Below, piece by piece: positions 25,058 through 35,970 of a stretch of DNA of 64,000 nt. The translations under genes were made by a program, and so were the position numbers. The DNA comes from Hemileia vastatrix. Taxonomy: Eukaryota > Basidiomycota > Pucciniomycetes > Pucciniales > Zaghouaniaceae. Position 1 is the stretch's first letter. Every line of letters begins with the position of its first letter. Where the stretch lies: the NCBI GenBank assembly GCA_030280995.1, contig JASXTE010000064.1:1-64000 (forward strand), given 5' to 3'. The notes beneath the pieces are model-generated. The model saw only the letters and a program-made list of their open reading frames with translations, was not told the origin of the DNA and made no database searches.

Positions 25058-28000
25058 CGCTTCTTCACTTTAATTGACTCGTATCGAGTTTAACTTTATG
25101 GTGTTGGATCTCGAGAGTAGATTGATGAGTTTCAAGTAGATGCTTGTTAATTGATTGATTAATTGGCCAATTGGTCAATTTTATTTCACACAGACTGTCA
25201 GATTGAGAAGTCGATTTCTTTATCCTCAACAAACTCAACGATGAGAGAAAAAGAGTAAGAAAGAACGAAGAGAAGAACAGTCACTGAACGAAGAGAACGA
25301 GGAGAACGAGTGTCTCCGATGGTCACTTTCTAGTCACTTCTAGTTGTTTCGATCACTTGACCATGTCATCCAAAACGAAATTGTGCGTGACGCTGTCCAT
25401 TGTCTTCTTCTAAATGCATATTTTGTTGATTCGATACGTGAAACAACTTTGGTTGCTAAGATATTCCATCAGGAGAAAAAGACTATTTTCTTACTTTTGC
25501 TCAACAACCACAATTTGATCAAATTGTCATTCAAAAAACTTTTCAAGGGTTACCAATGACCATAATCGATTATGCTCGTCAATCATATTTATTTTATTCG
25601 ATCAAGGTCGAAATATACGATTATCCGTGCCAATTTTCCTTTGAACATGAATCTTCAGACCAAAGTTACAGGGAGAAAATTGTCTCTTGTTAATTTAATG
25701 CCTTATTGCTTCATAACTGTACAATAGATTTATTTTTTCCACCTTATTCTACAGTAGCATGTTCAGTGCCCAATTATCGAGTTCTTTTGTCACCATCAGC
25801 TGGGACGAATTTATTGGCCTTTGTTTGTGTCATCTCTCAGAGAACATTCGACGATGTCAGTTGAAACGTGACTTCCATGAAAACTTAGACATTACTATCA
25901 TAAATGATTTTTCTCTTTTCAAATATAATTCTAATTGATTCCATATGGCCAGTGTTTACTTCATTTCATGTTGCAATTGGTCAACAGTTGGTCGAATGCC
26001 AGAAGATTCATGACGTTCACGTTGTCAAACAGCAAAGCAAATTATTTATTCTATTTGGTTTCATTCGGTAAGGATAATAAGAACCTTGGCACATATCGAA
26101 AGAACATTTTTGACATAGTCTATTGTCACGAACGACCTTGTTATCTCTTTATCAAGTGAATTCTGATGGATGACAGTCATGATCTAAATATCGTATTTGC
26201 TCGCTACATGAAAGTACTTTTCATGTCTCTGATTAATTTGAGTGCAATTTGTGACTACCACAAGCAACTAAGAATACTCATAGTAAGATCAGTTAATTCA
26301 ATCAGCTCATACTACCTTTAGGAGGTGATTATTAATCAGATTGTCTGAGTAAGGCATTAGAATAAACTGATTTACATCACTCCTCGGGTCTATTGTTACA
26401 TCATGCTCTCGACACTGTGACTGCCGAAAAGAGTTCCCTTCACTCAATAAGTTCTTTGAGTTCTACAAATTGTGTGAATTATTCATTCCAACTGCATAGA
26501 CTACAGTTCGATGTATAGAGTGGTTTTTCATATTACCTTGATGGCTCATCGCAAACCGATATTGTTGACTTGGTCTATTTTTTCATCAGAAGCATCAACA
26601 GCCTCTTCAATCAACAGTACTTTGTCAAGTTCACTCTATAATAAGATGCAGCATTTGTTCCTGAGAAAGAATCATCTCAGTTTCAGTTCAGATCAGCTCT
26701 CAGCCAATCATCCAAAGTTGCAAAACATTGATCAACTGAATGTTTCACATGTCAAGTTGGTATGTCCTCAAGTGATGACCATTCTTCCACCAATTATTTG
26801 TCATGATCAATCAATTAACATGATGATTGCATAAATTTGATCATTTGATTATCAGATTTTATTTCAAGCAGATTTACAATTTAGATGCGAATCTTGTGAA
26901 TCAATCTGCTAAAACAATCGATTTGGATGGTTTATATATGATCGTAGACTCGATCATCAACTCAGAAATACAATCTTAATGAGGCAAGATGATAATTACA
27001 TCGCCGTGTGAATAGCTTCGAAGACCTTTTGAAGAAACAGACAAAAGACTTGCTGGAAGCAAAAAAAACTTATTGAACTAATTTCAACTGCAGGTATATC
27101 TCAAAAATTGGTCCAATAAAAGTAATTCAGTTACCTTGAGTTCAAAGATGAATGATAGTACTTGGTAAGAATCTAATGAGATGACTAGAGTGAACTGTAA
27201 AGAACAAGAAATTTCAATCGATGTACAAAAATAACCCGTCCTTAAAATTCTCTCAACTCATGTAACTTTTGTTAACTTAGAATCTTGGGAGTTGTTGGAA
27301 AACCCAAACCATTGAAAAAAGTCAATTTTCAGATTCAACTTGTCAAAATCAAGCGGGACAGCAAAAGAAATTTATTTTTAATCCAATTGAATGGTATTAC
27401 ATTCAATTCTCGACAAGACGAATTTGCTGAGAAATTTCAAAGTAATATTGAAAGAAAAGAAACTTATTCATTATTAAGCCTAAGAGACATCGATTATTTT
27501 ATTTTGTACACATTTAATCCATTCAGACTGAATGGAAGAAAAATTTGTCGACAAAGAGTATGGACACACAATTCCATGACGATTTTTCGATATAATGAGT
27601 ACATTTTTCTGATTGTGATTTGAAGTGACAGTAAAATACAACGACTGAACAGGTTAAATGGTTGATGTTCCATTGAAAAATTGTATTTGTCAGTGAAAAA
27701 TCACCCTATAGAACAAAGTAACTTAGTGTACTTTGTAGCACAATTCTATTCTCATGTTCTAGGCAGATGTAACTCGAGCCCTTACCGAGCTCACACTTGA
27801 TTTGTTATTGCAAAATTGTCAGTACACGTGATTAGTCAAATAAATCATTAGAATTCGATCTGAGCTGCGAATCGATTCAAAGCGATATCTAACAGTTTCC
27901 TCTGGCTGAGGATTGAGTTTACAGTTTCGATCTCTTCTTTATCCAATAGAACTAAACTGGTTCAAACAACACTTCTCTACGCATCGACAGACTGACTCAT

Positions 28001-28780
28001 CGACTGACTCATCGCATTTTTCACCTTACAGCAAAATCAGATGAATCAGATGCAGCTCAAACCTTACATTGTGTGACAACATCTATAGTCACACCTAATT
28101 GAGCTGAAAATTTGCTATCTGTGAAAATTGTTTTTTCATGTTGCTTACAACACAGTCGATACAAATCTATCTATTGTACAATATAAGGGAAGAAACACTT
28201 TTATTCTTGGTTAAGCCAAAAAATAAACTCCAGTTGATAAAATATGCCTGCAAAGTAAGTTGAAGGTCCAAAGATGACAGGTTCACAAACGTCGAAGGGC
28301 TCATCGACCCAGGGATACTTGTCAAGTTACAGTGAACAAAGACAAGGAATTTTATTCAATACAAATCCCAAGTACAAACGTAGGTTCATTTTGACTAAAA
28401 TAAAATTTAGCTGCTGATAAGAAGCGAAAAAACCTTTTGTACACTCGATGTGGTGTAAACGTTGACAATAATGACGATCTCAAGGATTTATTTCAAACTC
28501 GACCAAAATGTCATGCAACAAATCTGATGTAGTTAAGGGCTTATCATCCTACGAGTTTGTTACCTGAACGTTTAAACTTTTGAAAATTCTAGTACATATA
28601 TTTGAATTTGTGTGAAAATTTTCGGAGGATGTTGCTTATGATTAGTAGACCGAATAAAATTATTTTTACTTGATGATTTTATCAAAAAAGGTGAATGATC
28701 AGTTCTTATTAAAATGGATCACGAATGATTTTACAAGCTACAGAATAAACTGGTATTAATGTTAGATCGATCTAAGGCTT
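25058..28780. other. 3.7 kb intergenic region, no recognised gene
   Basis: Several open stretches occur (for example 25460-25680, 26511-26834 and 27285-27623). None shows a motif I recognise, and frames of this length are expected by chance in this much sequence. Direct repeats of AGAACGA-type units lie at about 25260-25310. Old gene remnants cannot be excluded. Confidence 0.45.
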
Positions 28781-29472
28781 TTATGTCTCTATGAGAGGTT
28801 CTTCTGTAGTTGTAACCGATTTACGACTTTTGACTTCAGTAATAGTGATGGTTTCATCTTTGTAAAAGTATTTGTGGACTTCTTCGAAAGGAATTTCACG
28901 GATTTTCAAAGATCCTAATTTCAAATGCTCGTCAACCAGAGAGAACTCTGCAATCGAGTGGTCAGAATTGAGTTTCAAGTTCACCTTGTCCCTTGACGGT
29001 CCTCCTTCGATGATCAGAGTTCTATCCTTGGACATGTGAATGCCAGGTTTTCTGTACCAGGGTAAATCATGGTGTTTCATGTACCAGAAAGGAACCCTAC
29101 TATTGTCGATTGTTTTAAAGTAGCTGGGAAATTCCCAAGGAGTAAGAAGGCCACCCAAGGTGAAGATGGCCTGAGCCAACTTGGAAATGACTTTGCCATC
29201 GTCGTACTCATTCGTTGTTGTCCAAGGTTTGACTTCAAGAGTATAGAAAACATGACCTGAATGTCCAAAGTGTACAAATCAATGGTGAAATATCAGTAAA
29301 TATCATGGAATAAGCAAAATGATGAATCGATAATCAGTTTGAATGACTTACCCAGTGATCTGTGCATTGTTTGGTTAGGCATGAGTCTGTTCTCGTAATA
29401 GAGAGGACCAATTTGACAGATCGCAACATTGAGAACCATTGTGGTCAAGTTGATGATGGCCAAGGACGGCAT
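28781..29472 (-). CDS. Secreted orphan protein, 198 aa, two exons
   Basis: Exons are 29472..29352 and 29256..28781, joined in a Gly codon (GTAAGT donor, ATTCAG acceptor). The first 19 to 20 residues form a signal peptide ending near AICQ. The mature protein has aromatic-rich segments (PWEFPSYF, VPFWYMKHH, LPWYRKPG) and a Lys/Glu-rich C-terminal third ending in TTTEEPLIET. It has almost no cysteine and no membrane segment after the signal. I recognise no family. A soluble extracellular protein is the likely reading. The exon structure is supported by phase match and by the continuity of the hydrophobic and aromatic pattern across the junction. Confidence 0.75.
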
Positions 29473-30502
29473 TTTGTGGGATAAACTGCTGATTAATCAG
29501 GAAACAGTCACACTTACTGGGAAAACAAAGTAAGACAGCCGATGGCTTTGTTAAATTGTCGACCTGTTGCTCTTGTAAATGTTTCACTTTATCTCTCAGT
29601 TGAAGATCATCTCCAAGTTGAGGTGGGCAAAGTCTCACATGTACAGATAATCAGATGAACTAAATTTGCAGAATTTTCTTCACTGATAGCGCTTTCCAAT
29701 GGTTGCATCGAGTGTTGTGCAAACTCACCAAACCAATGCGCAAAAAGGCAAATGGCTGACGATTTTCTTGAGCGAAGTCGACTTCATCCTCCGTCTTCAT
29801 CCTCCTTCGGCCGCAGCAAATGTTTCCAGATGTTTTACAACTTTGTGTGAGTCTTTTTTCCTCTGTGGCGGAAATCTCAATCAAACGCTAAATTCGGTGC
29901 AGTTTGCAGAGGAAGCACATTTTTTCACTCGATAGCTGTGCACACTTCCCTGTCACAACCAATAAAGACTCTGCTCAGCATCCCATTTGATGCCATCTGA
30001 CCGTTTGTTCTAGCCGACCCGAAGTGACTGGCAACAAACTTACAAAACCTGTAAGTGTCTTACATTTGGCAACATTGAAATCAAAGTACTTGTGACCTTC
30101 GGACTTAAGTAGATTCAATTTTATTGGTAGAAAAGTGAAATAGAAAAAATAGAAAAAATTAAATTCAATTGAAACAGTGATAGAATAAGGCTCAAAAAAT
30201 CAAGTTCTTGAAATTCGGATAGAGGCAAAATCGAATGTGATTCTTTGGAACAATTGAAATCTGTTGTGGTTCAGATCAATGAGAATAAATAAATCAACTG
30301 ATCAATTCTCAATGATTTCGAAACTTTTGTAAAAATAACCAGTGCAAAATGCATTGAAAATCATCCATAATTGTACTTGGGTGGCGGATTCGTGAAATTT
30401 CGATTGTAGTTAAACTGGTCAAAAAAATAGAATAGAGGTCATAAAAAATTCAAAGGCACTTGGAATAGACTTGGATGCGTTATCCCAACAACATGAGATC
30501 AG
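29473..30502. other. Intergenic, no recognised gene
   Basis: The region holds the presumed promoter of the orphan secreted gene and the 3' flank of the caspase. TTTATT at 30120-30125 could be the caspase poly(A) signal on the minus strand. Confidence 0.45.
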
Positions 30503-31714
30503 TCATGCTATTTTATCATTGAATCCTGGATTGAAGTAAAGTTTTTTGTTGAAACCAATGGCTTCATACGAAGTGGTCTGTTTGCAGCCTTGTTCTGAAG
30601 TTCGAGCTTGGACTAATTTATCAACCATAGCAAGCAAGTCAATGAGACGAGTATCACACGAATGTTCGACCAACATTTGAGCAAGTGTTTCACAGTACCA
30701 AGAGCCAGACTCGGGATGACGATGGGACACAAATCCATAAACAGTTGAATAAGAAATTATCATGTCAGAGTAAAGTGGTCCTAAGCTTTGAGAATTGATT
30801 CTGGGTCCTGCTGATTTGGTGGCTTCTTGTTCTTCTACTTGTTCAAAAGAAGCAGCATCAAATGAACCCTCAAGTGGTGATAATAAAGAGCTTTGATCTC
30901 TGCGATCACCACGACAGGCAGCAAAGAAAAACATTTTTGGTTTACCCATGAGAGGAGGACAATTAGAATTGTTGAAAATTTCCAATATATTACGAATATT
31001 GATTCGAAGAAAATCACTGCCGAATATTTCTTCAGCATCACCATGACTTAATATTATTACTACCAATGCATCATGTTGTTTGAGCTCATCTGCATTGGAT
31101 GCAAGAGCAGTTAAATGCGATAGCAAATCACAAGAATCAACATTGCGCTTCGTGATGACATCAAATCCAAGTCCTGCAAAAACGGTTGACATACGCTCAG
31201 CATCTTTGTCAGACCCAAGTCTCTTTTCATCAGGTCTGTCATGAAAGTCAACATTGTTGACAATCAAACAGTATCCTCTAGGTTTAGCCGACATTTTATA
31301 GTATTTAGATCCAATTTTAGGCTTTTCACAAAGCTTGACTCTCAGATGAGGAACCTGCTCATCAGTCGGAGGAGTGGATGATGAAAGACTGTCTGGACAG
31401 TAACCCGTCAAATCACTATCAGGTTTAATTATTTTGGCTGCATGGGAATGTCCAGTTTCGATGAGACATTCGACAAATTTATCCAAGTCTTCAATTGAAA
31501 TGGTTTCAGCTATGAAGTAATCAAGGAGCAACCTGTTGCGAGAAGCATTCGCTAGTTTAGAATCATCTTCAAATTGCTTGGATTCAATTTGATCAACAAT
31601 TTCCCGGCCTATCACTTCTCTTTGAAGTAAAAATGGCACCAAGTCATCGAACTGAATTAAATCACACAAAATAGTTAAATGAGGAACTAGTCGATCGGTA
31701 AGGTCAACAGACAT
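30503..31714 (-). CDS. CARD-containing initiator-type caspase, 403 aa, intronless
   Basis: This is a cysteine protease of the apoptosis pathway, closest in layout to caspase-2/9/Dronc. Residues about 1-96 form a CARD-like helical domain (LVPHLTILCDLI, NRLLLDYF, ECLIETGH). The large subunit begins near RGYCLIVNN and contains the catalytic His in ILSHGD (H224) and Cys in FFFAACRGD (C267), normally spaced. The small subunit has the S1-region strand GFVSHRH, GSWYCETLAQ, and a C-terminal LYFNPG. The usual QACxG reads AACRG here, and the common W of VSWR is His. A linker Asp (SFDAAS) could be a self-cleavage site. The open frame continues upstream to a Met at 31870. I prefer 31714 because the CARD begins immediately after it. 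Confidence 0.87.
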   Translation of the reverse strand: MSVDLTDRLVPHLTILCDLIQFDDLVPFLLQREVIGREIVDQIESKQFEDDSKLANASRNRLLLDYFIAETISIEDLDKFVECLIETGHSHAAKIIKPDSDLTGYCPDSLSSSTPPTDEQVPHLRVKLCEKPKIGSKYYKMSAKPRGYCLIVNNVDFHDRPDEKRLGSDKDAERMSTVFAGLGFDVITKRNVDSCDLLSHLTALASNADELKQHDALVVIILSHGDAEEIFGSDFLRINIRNILEIFNNSNCPPLMGKPKMFFFAACRGDRRDQSSLLSPLEGSFDAASFEQVEEQEATKSAGPRINSQSLGPLYSDMIISYSTVYGFVSHRHPESGSWYCETLAQMLVEHSCDTRLIDLLAMVDKLVQARTSEQGCKQTTSYEAIGFNKKLYFNPGFNDKIA

Positions 31715-31870
31715 GATGACCAGTAACGTGTTTTTGAATGGGCCAAAGAAGTGCCCATCAATTTCACTGTAAATGCAAGCCAATGCACTGATGCCAGACC
31801 CATCTATTGGATAGTGTAATAATAATGTTGAAAGTGTGTCTAGTGTGTTAAACATGCTTTGGAGAAACAA

Positions 31871-32264
31871 CCAAAATCATTTTAATATAATATTCCCAAG
31901 CTTGTAGATTAATTTTCTTTGTTCAAGAAACCCTTTCACATGATATTTACGGATGAAGACACTTTTGCAATCGTGTGCAATGGAATTACTTCTTACTTGC
32001 CGTTGACTGGCTTCGTCACTTGTCATGCGAAGAAAGCAAGGAGTCATTCAAAATTTAATTCCATTAATTTTTCAACATTTACTCCAATGCCAAAGCCTCT
32101 TAGAACACAATTGAATTAATTTTACTTAACTTAAAATTACATAGAATATTCAACTGGATTCACCTAAAATAGGCTCATTTATAACTTAGCAATGCTAAGT
32201 GGTAACGTTAAAGGTTTAATTTTAAATATTCATTGATCATCAAATCAATAAGTGGGCAACTTGA
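31871..32264. other. Intergenic, no recognised gene
   Basis: About 400 nt between the caspase 5' end and the Ly6-type gene's 3' end. A short plus-strand open frame (31919-32119) has no recognisable content. Confidence 0.45.
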
Positions 32265-33265
32265 TCAACGAAAATAAATTCTTTCAAATAGCATTGAAGC
32301 CATTTTAAGGATGGAAAGGAAAGTTGCAACTGATGGGTTAATCCGTCCACTGTTTGATTTGCGATCCACATCGTACGAGGGATAAGTCGAGAAATCACTG
32401 CGATAATTCATGTTGTTGTTGTTATTGTTATTGTTGTTGTTGCTGTTGTACGAAAAATTGCGTCTGTTAACGTCATTATTAGTACTTTTGGAATCGTATC
32501 TGTTGCCCTGAAAGTCAGAATTGCCGTTATTGTAGATGGATCTATCGGTGGTACTGTAACTAGAACCGTAGTTGTTTTCAAATCCTTGGGGGCTGTTCAT
32601 TTTTACCTTCTCGACCATCTGATTTTCCTCTTCTAGAATATTGATTTGGAAAATTAGTCTGTTGCTGTTGGTTGTTGTAGTTTTGGTATGTCAAAGCTTG
32701 TTGATTGTCCGAACGGTAAACCGAATGACCAGAGTTTGCTGAGGCAGTCAATTGTTGAGTGAATGCCTTGCCATCAGCATCATTATATGTATCGTGTCTT
32801 CTAATCTCATCTGGTTCCATGCTGTTGCACAAGTTGCTGTGACACTTTTCGGGACATCCATCGAACTCCTCACCCTTATAGACTATGGTCAAGCAATCCT
32901 TGGCCTCGTCTCTTATGCACGTCCTTAGCAGTACATGTCGATTCTTGCTCTTGTCTATGTGGTTGGCAAAATAAACAAGACGGACAACAGCGAATTAAAG
33001 TTAATCTCAATGTGAAAGTGAAAATTGATTAAAACTCACATGAAATAGTTCTTAGAGCAACGCAAGTATTTGCCAGAATCCTTGTCCCATTGGACAATTT
33101 AATGGAGCAGACTTTGTTTGAATTAGTTTGCCCGGTGACGTTTTCACAGAGTTCATTTTGCTCATTGACACTGATGCAATCAAAGCATTGCAGGGTTCGA
33201 CAAACTGGCATCGAAGAGACAAGCAGCATCAAAGTCAAGTGAAAGAGCGGAGAGGTCACCTTCAT
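32265..33265 (-). CDS. Ly6-type secreted protein with Asn/Gln-rich tail; reading frame broken near 32.6 kb
   Basis: Exon 1 is 33265..33040. Exon 2 starts at 32954, and the junction Ser-Tyr is in phase with a GTGAGT donor. A signal peptide leads into LQCFDC, and the Ly6 domain ends with CHSNLCNS. A long Gln/Asn-rich tail follows. The Ly6 frame stays open to a stop at 32578. The frame one base over (from about 32618 to a stop at 32265) continues the same Asn/Ser/Tyr-rich composition and ends in a hydrophobic segment like a GPI signal. One base too many in a short run, for example the five Gs at 32588-32592 or the five Ts at 32600-32604 (plus strand), would explain this. It could be a sequence error, a real mutation, or an unseen small intron. 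If the break is real, the protein ends at 32578 without its hydrophobic C-terminus. Confidence 0.7.
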
Positions 33266-33769
33266 TGTTGGTCAGCACTCGTCAAAAGTTGATTTCACTT
33301 GTGTCCAGTGTTTATTGTTGGCCGTGCAAAGAAACAAAATGACACTGGTTCAATCAATCAAACGATGTGAATTCACAGGTGCACACTCAGTTGTCGTGAA
33401 CTGAAACTTGTGGTGAAACTTGTCAAAACACACACGGCTGGAGTAACAAAGAGTCTATCAAATGTTCCCTTGACCATTATTGACTTACCAATCGATCGAG
33501 AGGACAAGTAACACCTTTGCACCTTGCAAACTTCAAAGGCACACACTACTGCATTACTTTTAATTAATGGTCTTACGAGGTGTTCAAAGAATGGACGGGC
33601 GTTAACTTTTCCATTTCTCAATCTGCTCACATTTTGCAATGAGCGAAGAACGAGAACACCTGGATTCATTTGATCTGACTGCCAGTGTGGAGTAAACTTC
33701 TTCTCCATTTTCATATACATCTTTCTCAGAACTCTCCCTTACAGAACTTTCGACACCCGAACCACCATC
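33266..33769. promoter_or_regulatory. Shared divergent promoter region of two Ly6 genes
   Basis: About 500 nt separate the starts of two divergently transcribed Ly6 genes, so both promoters should lie here. No clear TATA box is seen. A 115-codon minus-strand open frame (33720-33373) has no recognisable content and is taken as chance. Confidence 0.4.
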
Positions 33770-34351
33770 ATGTTCTGGAGTAAAGTTGTTCTCAACTTGT
33801 TCATCTTCACCTGCTTGACAATTGACCCAGGTGAGTCTGATGATAATGATGCTGATTGCAATTGATTAATGAATCTTCTGCAAATTAATGTCTGCTTCGC
33901 ACATTATGCTGCAAATTGACACAGACACATTACATTATTGACACAATTTATTGATTTTATTGCAGGCTACTGTATTGGTTGCTACCACTGCATTTCAACA
34001 TCCACTCATTATAACCAAGATTGTGAACAGGGTAAACGTTCGGCTCATTATTACGATCAGTGTATACCGGAAGGAGAACCAAGTAATTCTATGAATGGAC
34101 AAATTTATTGCAGCAAAGTGATTGGATCTGGTTATGGCGAAATGAGCGATCGAATAGTTGCCCGTGGGTGTACTTACTACCCTCGAAATGAGTGTCGTGA
34201 ATCCATTCAAGTTCGCGGCAAGAACATTCGAGGTTGCATCTATACTTGCACAGGAAATTACTGTAATTCAACATCTGAATTCACCTCTAATTTACTTTAC
34301 ACTTTGATATTTATCATTTACTCTTTCTTCACGTTTCGCTTATTCTGTTGA
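33770..34351 (+). CDS. Ly6/uPAR three-finger protein, 148 aa, two exons
   Basis: Exons are 33770..33830 and 33966..34351, joined in a Gly codon (GTGAGT donor, ATTGCAG acceptor). Exon 1 encodes only the signal peptide. Exon 2 carries the domain: CIGCYHC at its start, RIVARGC in the middle, and CTGNYCNS as the terminal CN motif. The last 20 residues are hydrophobic and typical of a GPI-attachment signal. A cell-surface role like that of arthropod quiver-type proteins is inferred. AATAAA at 34531-34536 is a good poly(A) signal. Confidence 0.87.
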
Positions 34352-34530
34352 TGTGTGTTTTTCCATTTCACCATTGATGATGAAGCAACATTTGCTCGAT
34401 TGTACCCTTGAAGTTTTTACCAGTTGGCTGTAGCTAGTCACATAAGTGGACATTCGACATCTTCAGCTGAGAATCATTGAACCGATCTCATGGTAGTTTG
34501 AGTAAACATATTTATCCCTCTTGAGTTTTC

Positions 34531-34536
34531 AATAAA
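34531..34536 (+). terminator. Poly(A) signal for the 148-aa Ly6 gene
   Basis: AATAAA 180 nt past the stop codon. Confidence 0.6.
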
Positions 34537-34862
34537 ACTACTACTCACACTCACTAACAATAATCCAGCATTTTGTTGCTTTCTTCTGCCACTTGGAGAA
34601 CACAAGTTCGATGTAATAATGTAGCTGACACGACAGTTGAATACAAATAAGTCGCCAAGTACAGAACATTTGCATTGCCTTAATAGTTGATCGCGCATTT
34701 TTTTACTACCATTCTTTTTTTGCGTATACGACGAATAATAAACGACCAACCGGAAAAATATCATTTTGTTCATTGTACGAGTTAAGCTCATTTGAGACTC
34801 GTCCTTTTGGGTCACATTGTGTGTTGTCCTTCTGGCACTCTTAGAGAGCGAGTTGCAACCAA

Positions 34863-35357
34863 ATGCTTTTACCTTCTGCCTGGTTCACCTTTCCAAAGAC
34901 AAGGTGTCTCATCATTCTTTTCTTTCTAATGCTTGAAATGCAGCCAACTTCATCGATCACCAAGTGCTGGAAATGCACATCCATCGATTATAAAGAGGAC
35001 AACTGTGAAGACCCATTTGACCCACGAATTCGAGATGCAGATGTGAGAAACTGTCCTCCGGGTGAAGTTTGCATTAAGATTGTTGGTCGAAGGATTGAAG
35101 ATGGTGTACCCATAGTTGTAAGAGATTGCTACAAAGCACATGTTCTCAGTCCTTCTCTTGCCACTGCTGGTCCAGCTTCGATACATCCGTCCGCATCCTT
35201 TAGAAACTTGTCCATCCCGTACTACAAAGAACGAATCGATGGATATGGCCATCTTTGTCCTCAAGACATGTGCAACGGTTGTTCTGACCTCCAATTTTCA
35301 CAGTATATCGCGATTGTTTTACTTTTAATTCTCTTTTATCCCCAATTTAGTTACTGA
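34863..35357 (+). CDS. Ly6/uPAR three-finger protein, 164 aa, intronless
   Basis: A signal peptide (to about residue 32) is followed by CWKC. The domain contains CPPGEVCIKIVG and VVRDCYKAH. A Ser/Ala/Pro-rich insert follows, then LCPQDMCNGC as the terminal motif. The C-terminus is hydrophobic, fitting GPI attachment. It resembles the gene at 24632-25057 in KI-G, V-RDCYK and IDG--LC--D-CN, but it has a longer loop between the last two blocks. It lies in tandem with the 148-aa Ly6 gene, on the same strand. Confidence 0.87.
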   Translation: MLLPSAWFTFPKTRCLIILFFLMLEMQPTSSITKCWKCTSIDYKEDNCEDPFDPRIRDADVRNCPPGEVCIKIVGRRIEDGVPIVVRDCYKAHVLSPSLATAGPASIHPSASFRNLSIPYYKERIDGYGHLCPQDMCNGCSDLQFSQYIAIVLLLILFYPQFSY

Positions 35358-35970
35358 CCTTGAAGTCAGTTCATTGTGAGTGATTGCTATGAGGCAACAA
35401 TTCTCAATTGTGTTTCGTCACCTCAGCGAAAAAGTCCATTTCGATTAATCGAAGAGTTACAACATCTGACCAGACATCGGATCGAGTCTAGTTGCAATCA
35501 ACAATCAAGTTCTAATCTCATTCGCATTTCATCCAACAACTGATTAATTTACTTTCTCTTATTTCGCTTGTGTTTTCTCTTCGCCAGCTGTTGAAACATT
35601 TATTTTAACAAACTGAGAACATCTACAAATTGTAAACATTCAAATCGTCATTTCATCCTCGACAAAGTAGAAAATAGCGTGAAAGATACTTTATGTGAAC
35701 GACCTGAAGTTTATTAAACTTGATTGAATCGAAAATATGTTTACTTTTAAAGCGTTCAAAAATCATTGAATCAAATGATCTTTTAATTCGATGTGTCCAC
35801 AAGTGTGATACATGCTTGTATTTAGCAATTGAGTCGAATCAAGTATGAGAGAAGAGCACAAATGGTCTGAGGCTAAAACTGATACACATCAACTAATTCA
35901 AATGAATGATTCAGAGTTCTCTCACCAAATATTGAACTTGATGGACCACGCAGAGGTTATATTTGAAATT

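Noticed and set aside
26511..27623. Open frames of 107 and 112 codons in the 25-28.8 kb spacer
   Set aside because: No recognisable content and no good splice partners. Their number fits chance expectation.
28273..28528. Possible two-exon small protein (MTGSQTSKGSS... ending KCHATNLM)
   Set aside because: It needs a 31-nt intron, below normal spliceosomal size, and has no homology I recognise. Two short open stretches can be joined this way by chance.
33373..33720. 115-codon minus-strand open frame between two Ly6 genes
   Set aside because: No signal peptide, motif or family match. Frames of this size are expected by chance in 64 kb, and it lies where both promoters should be.
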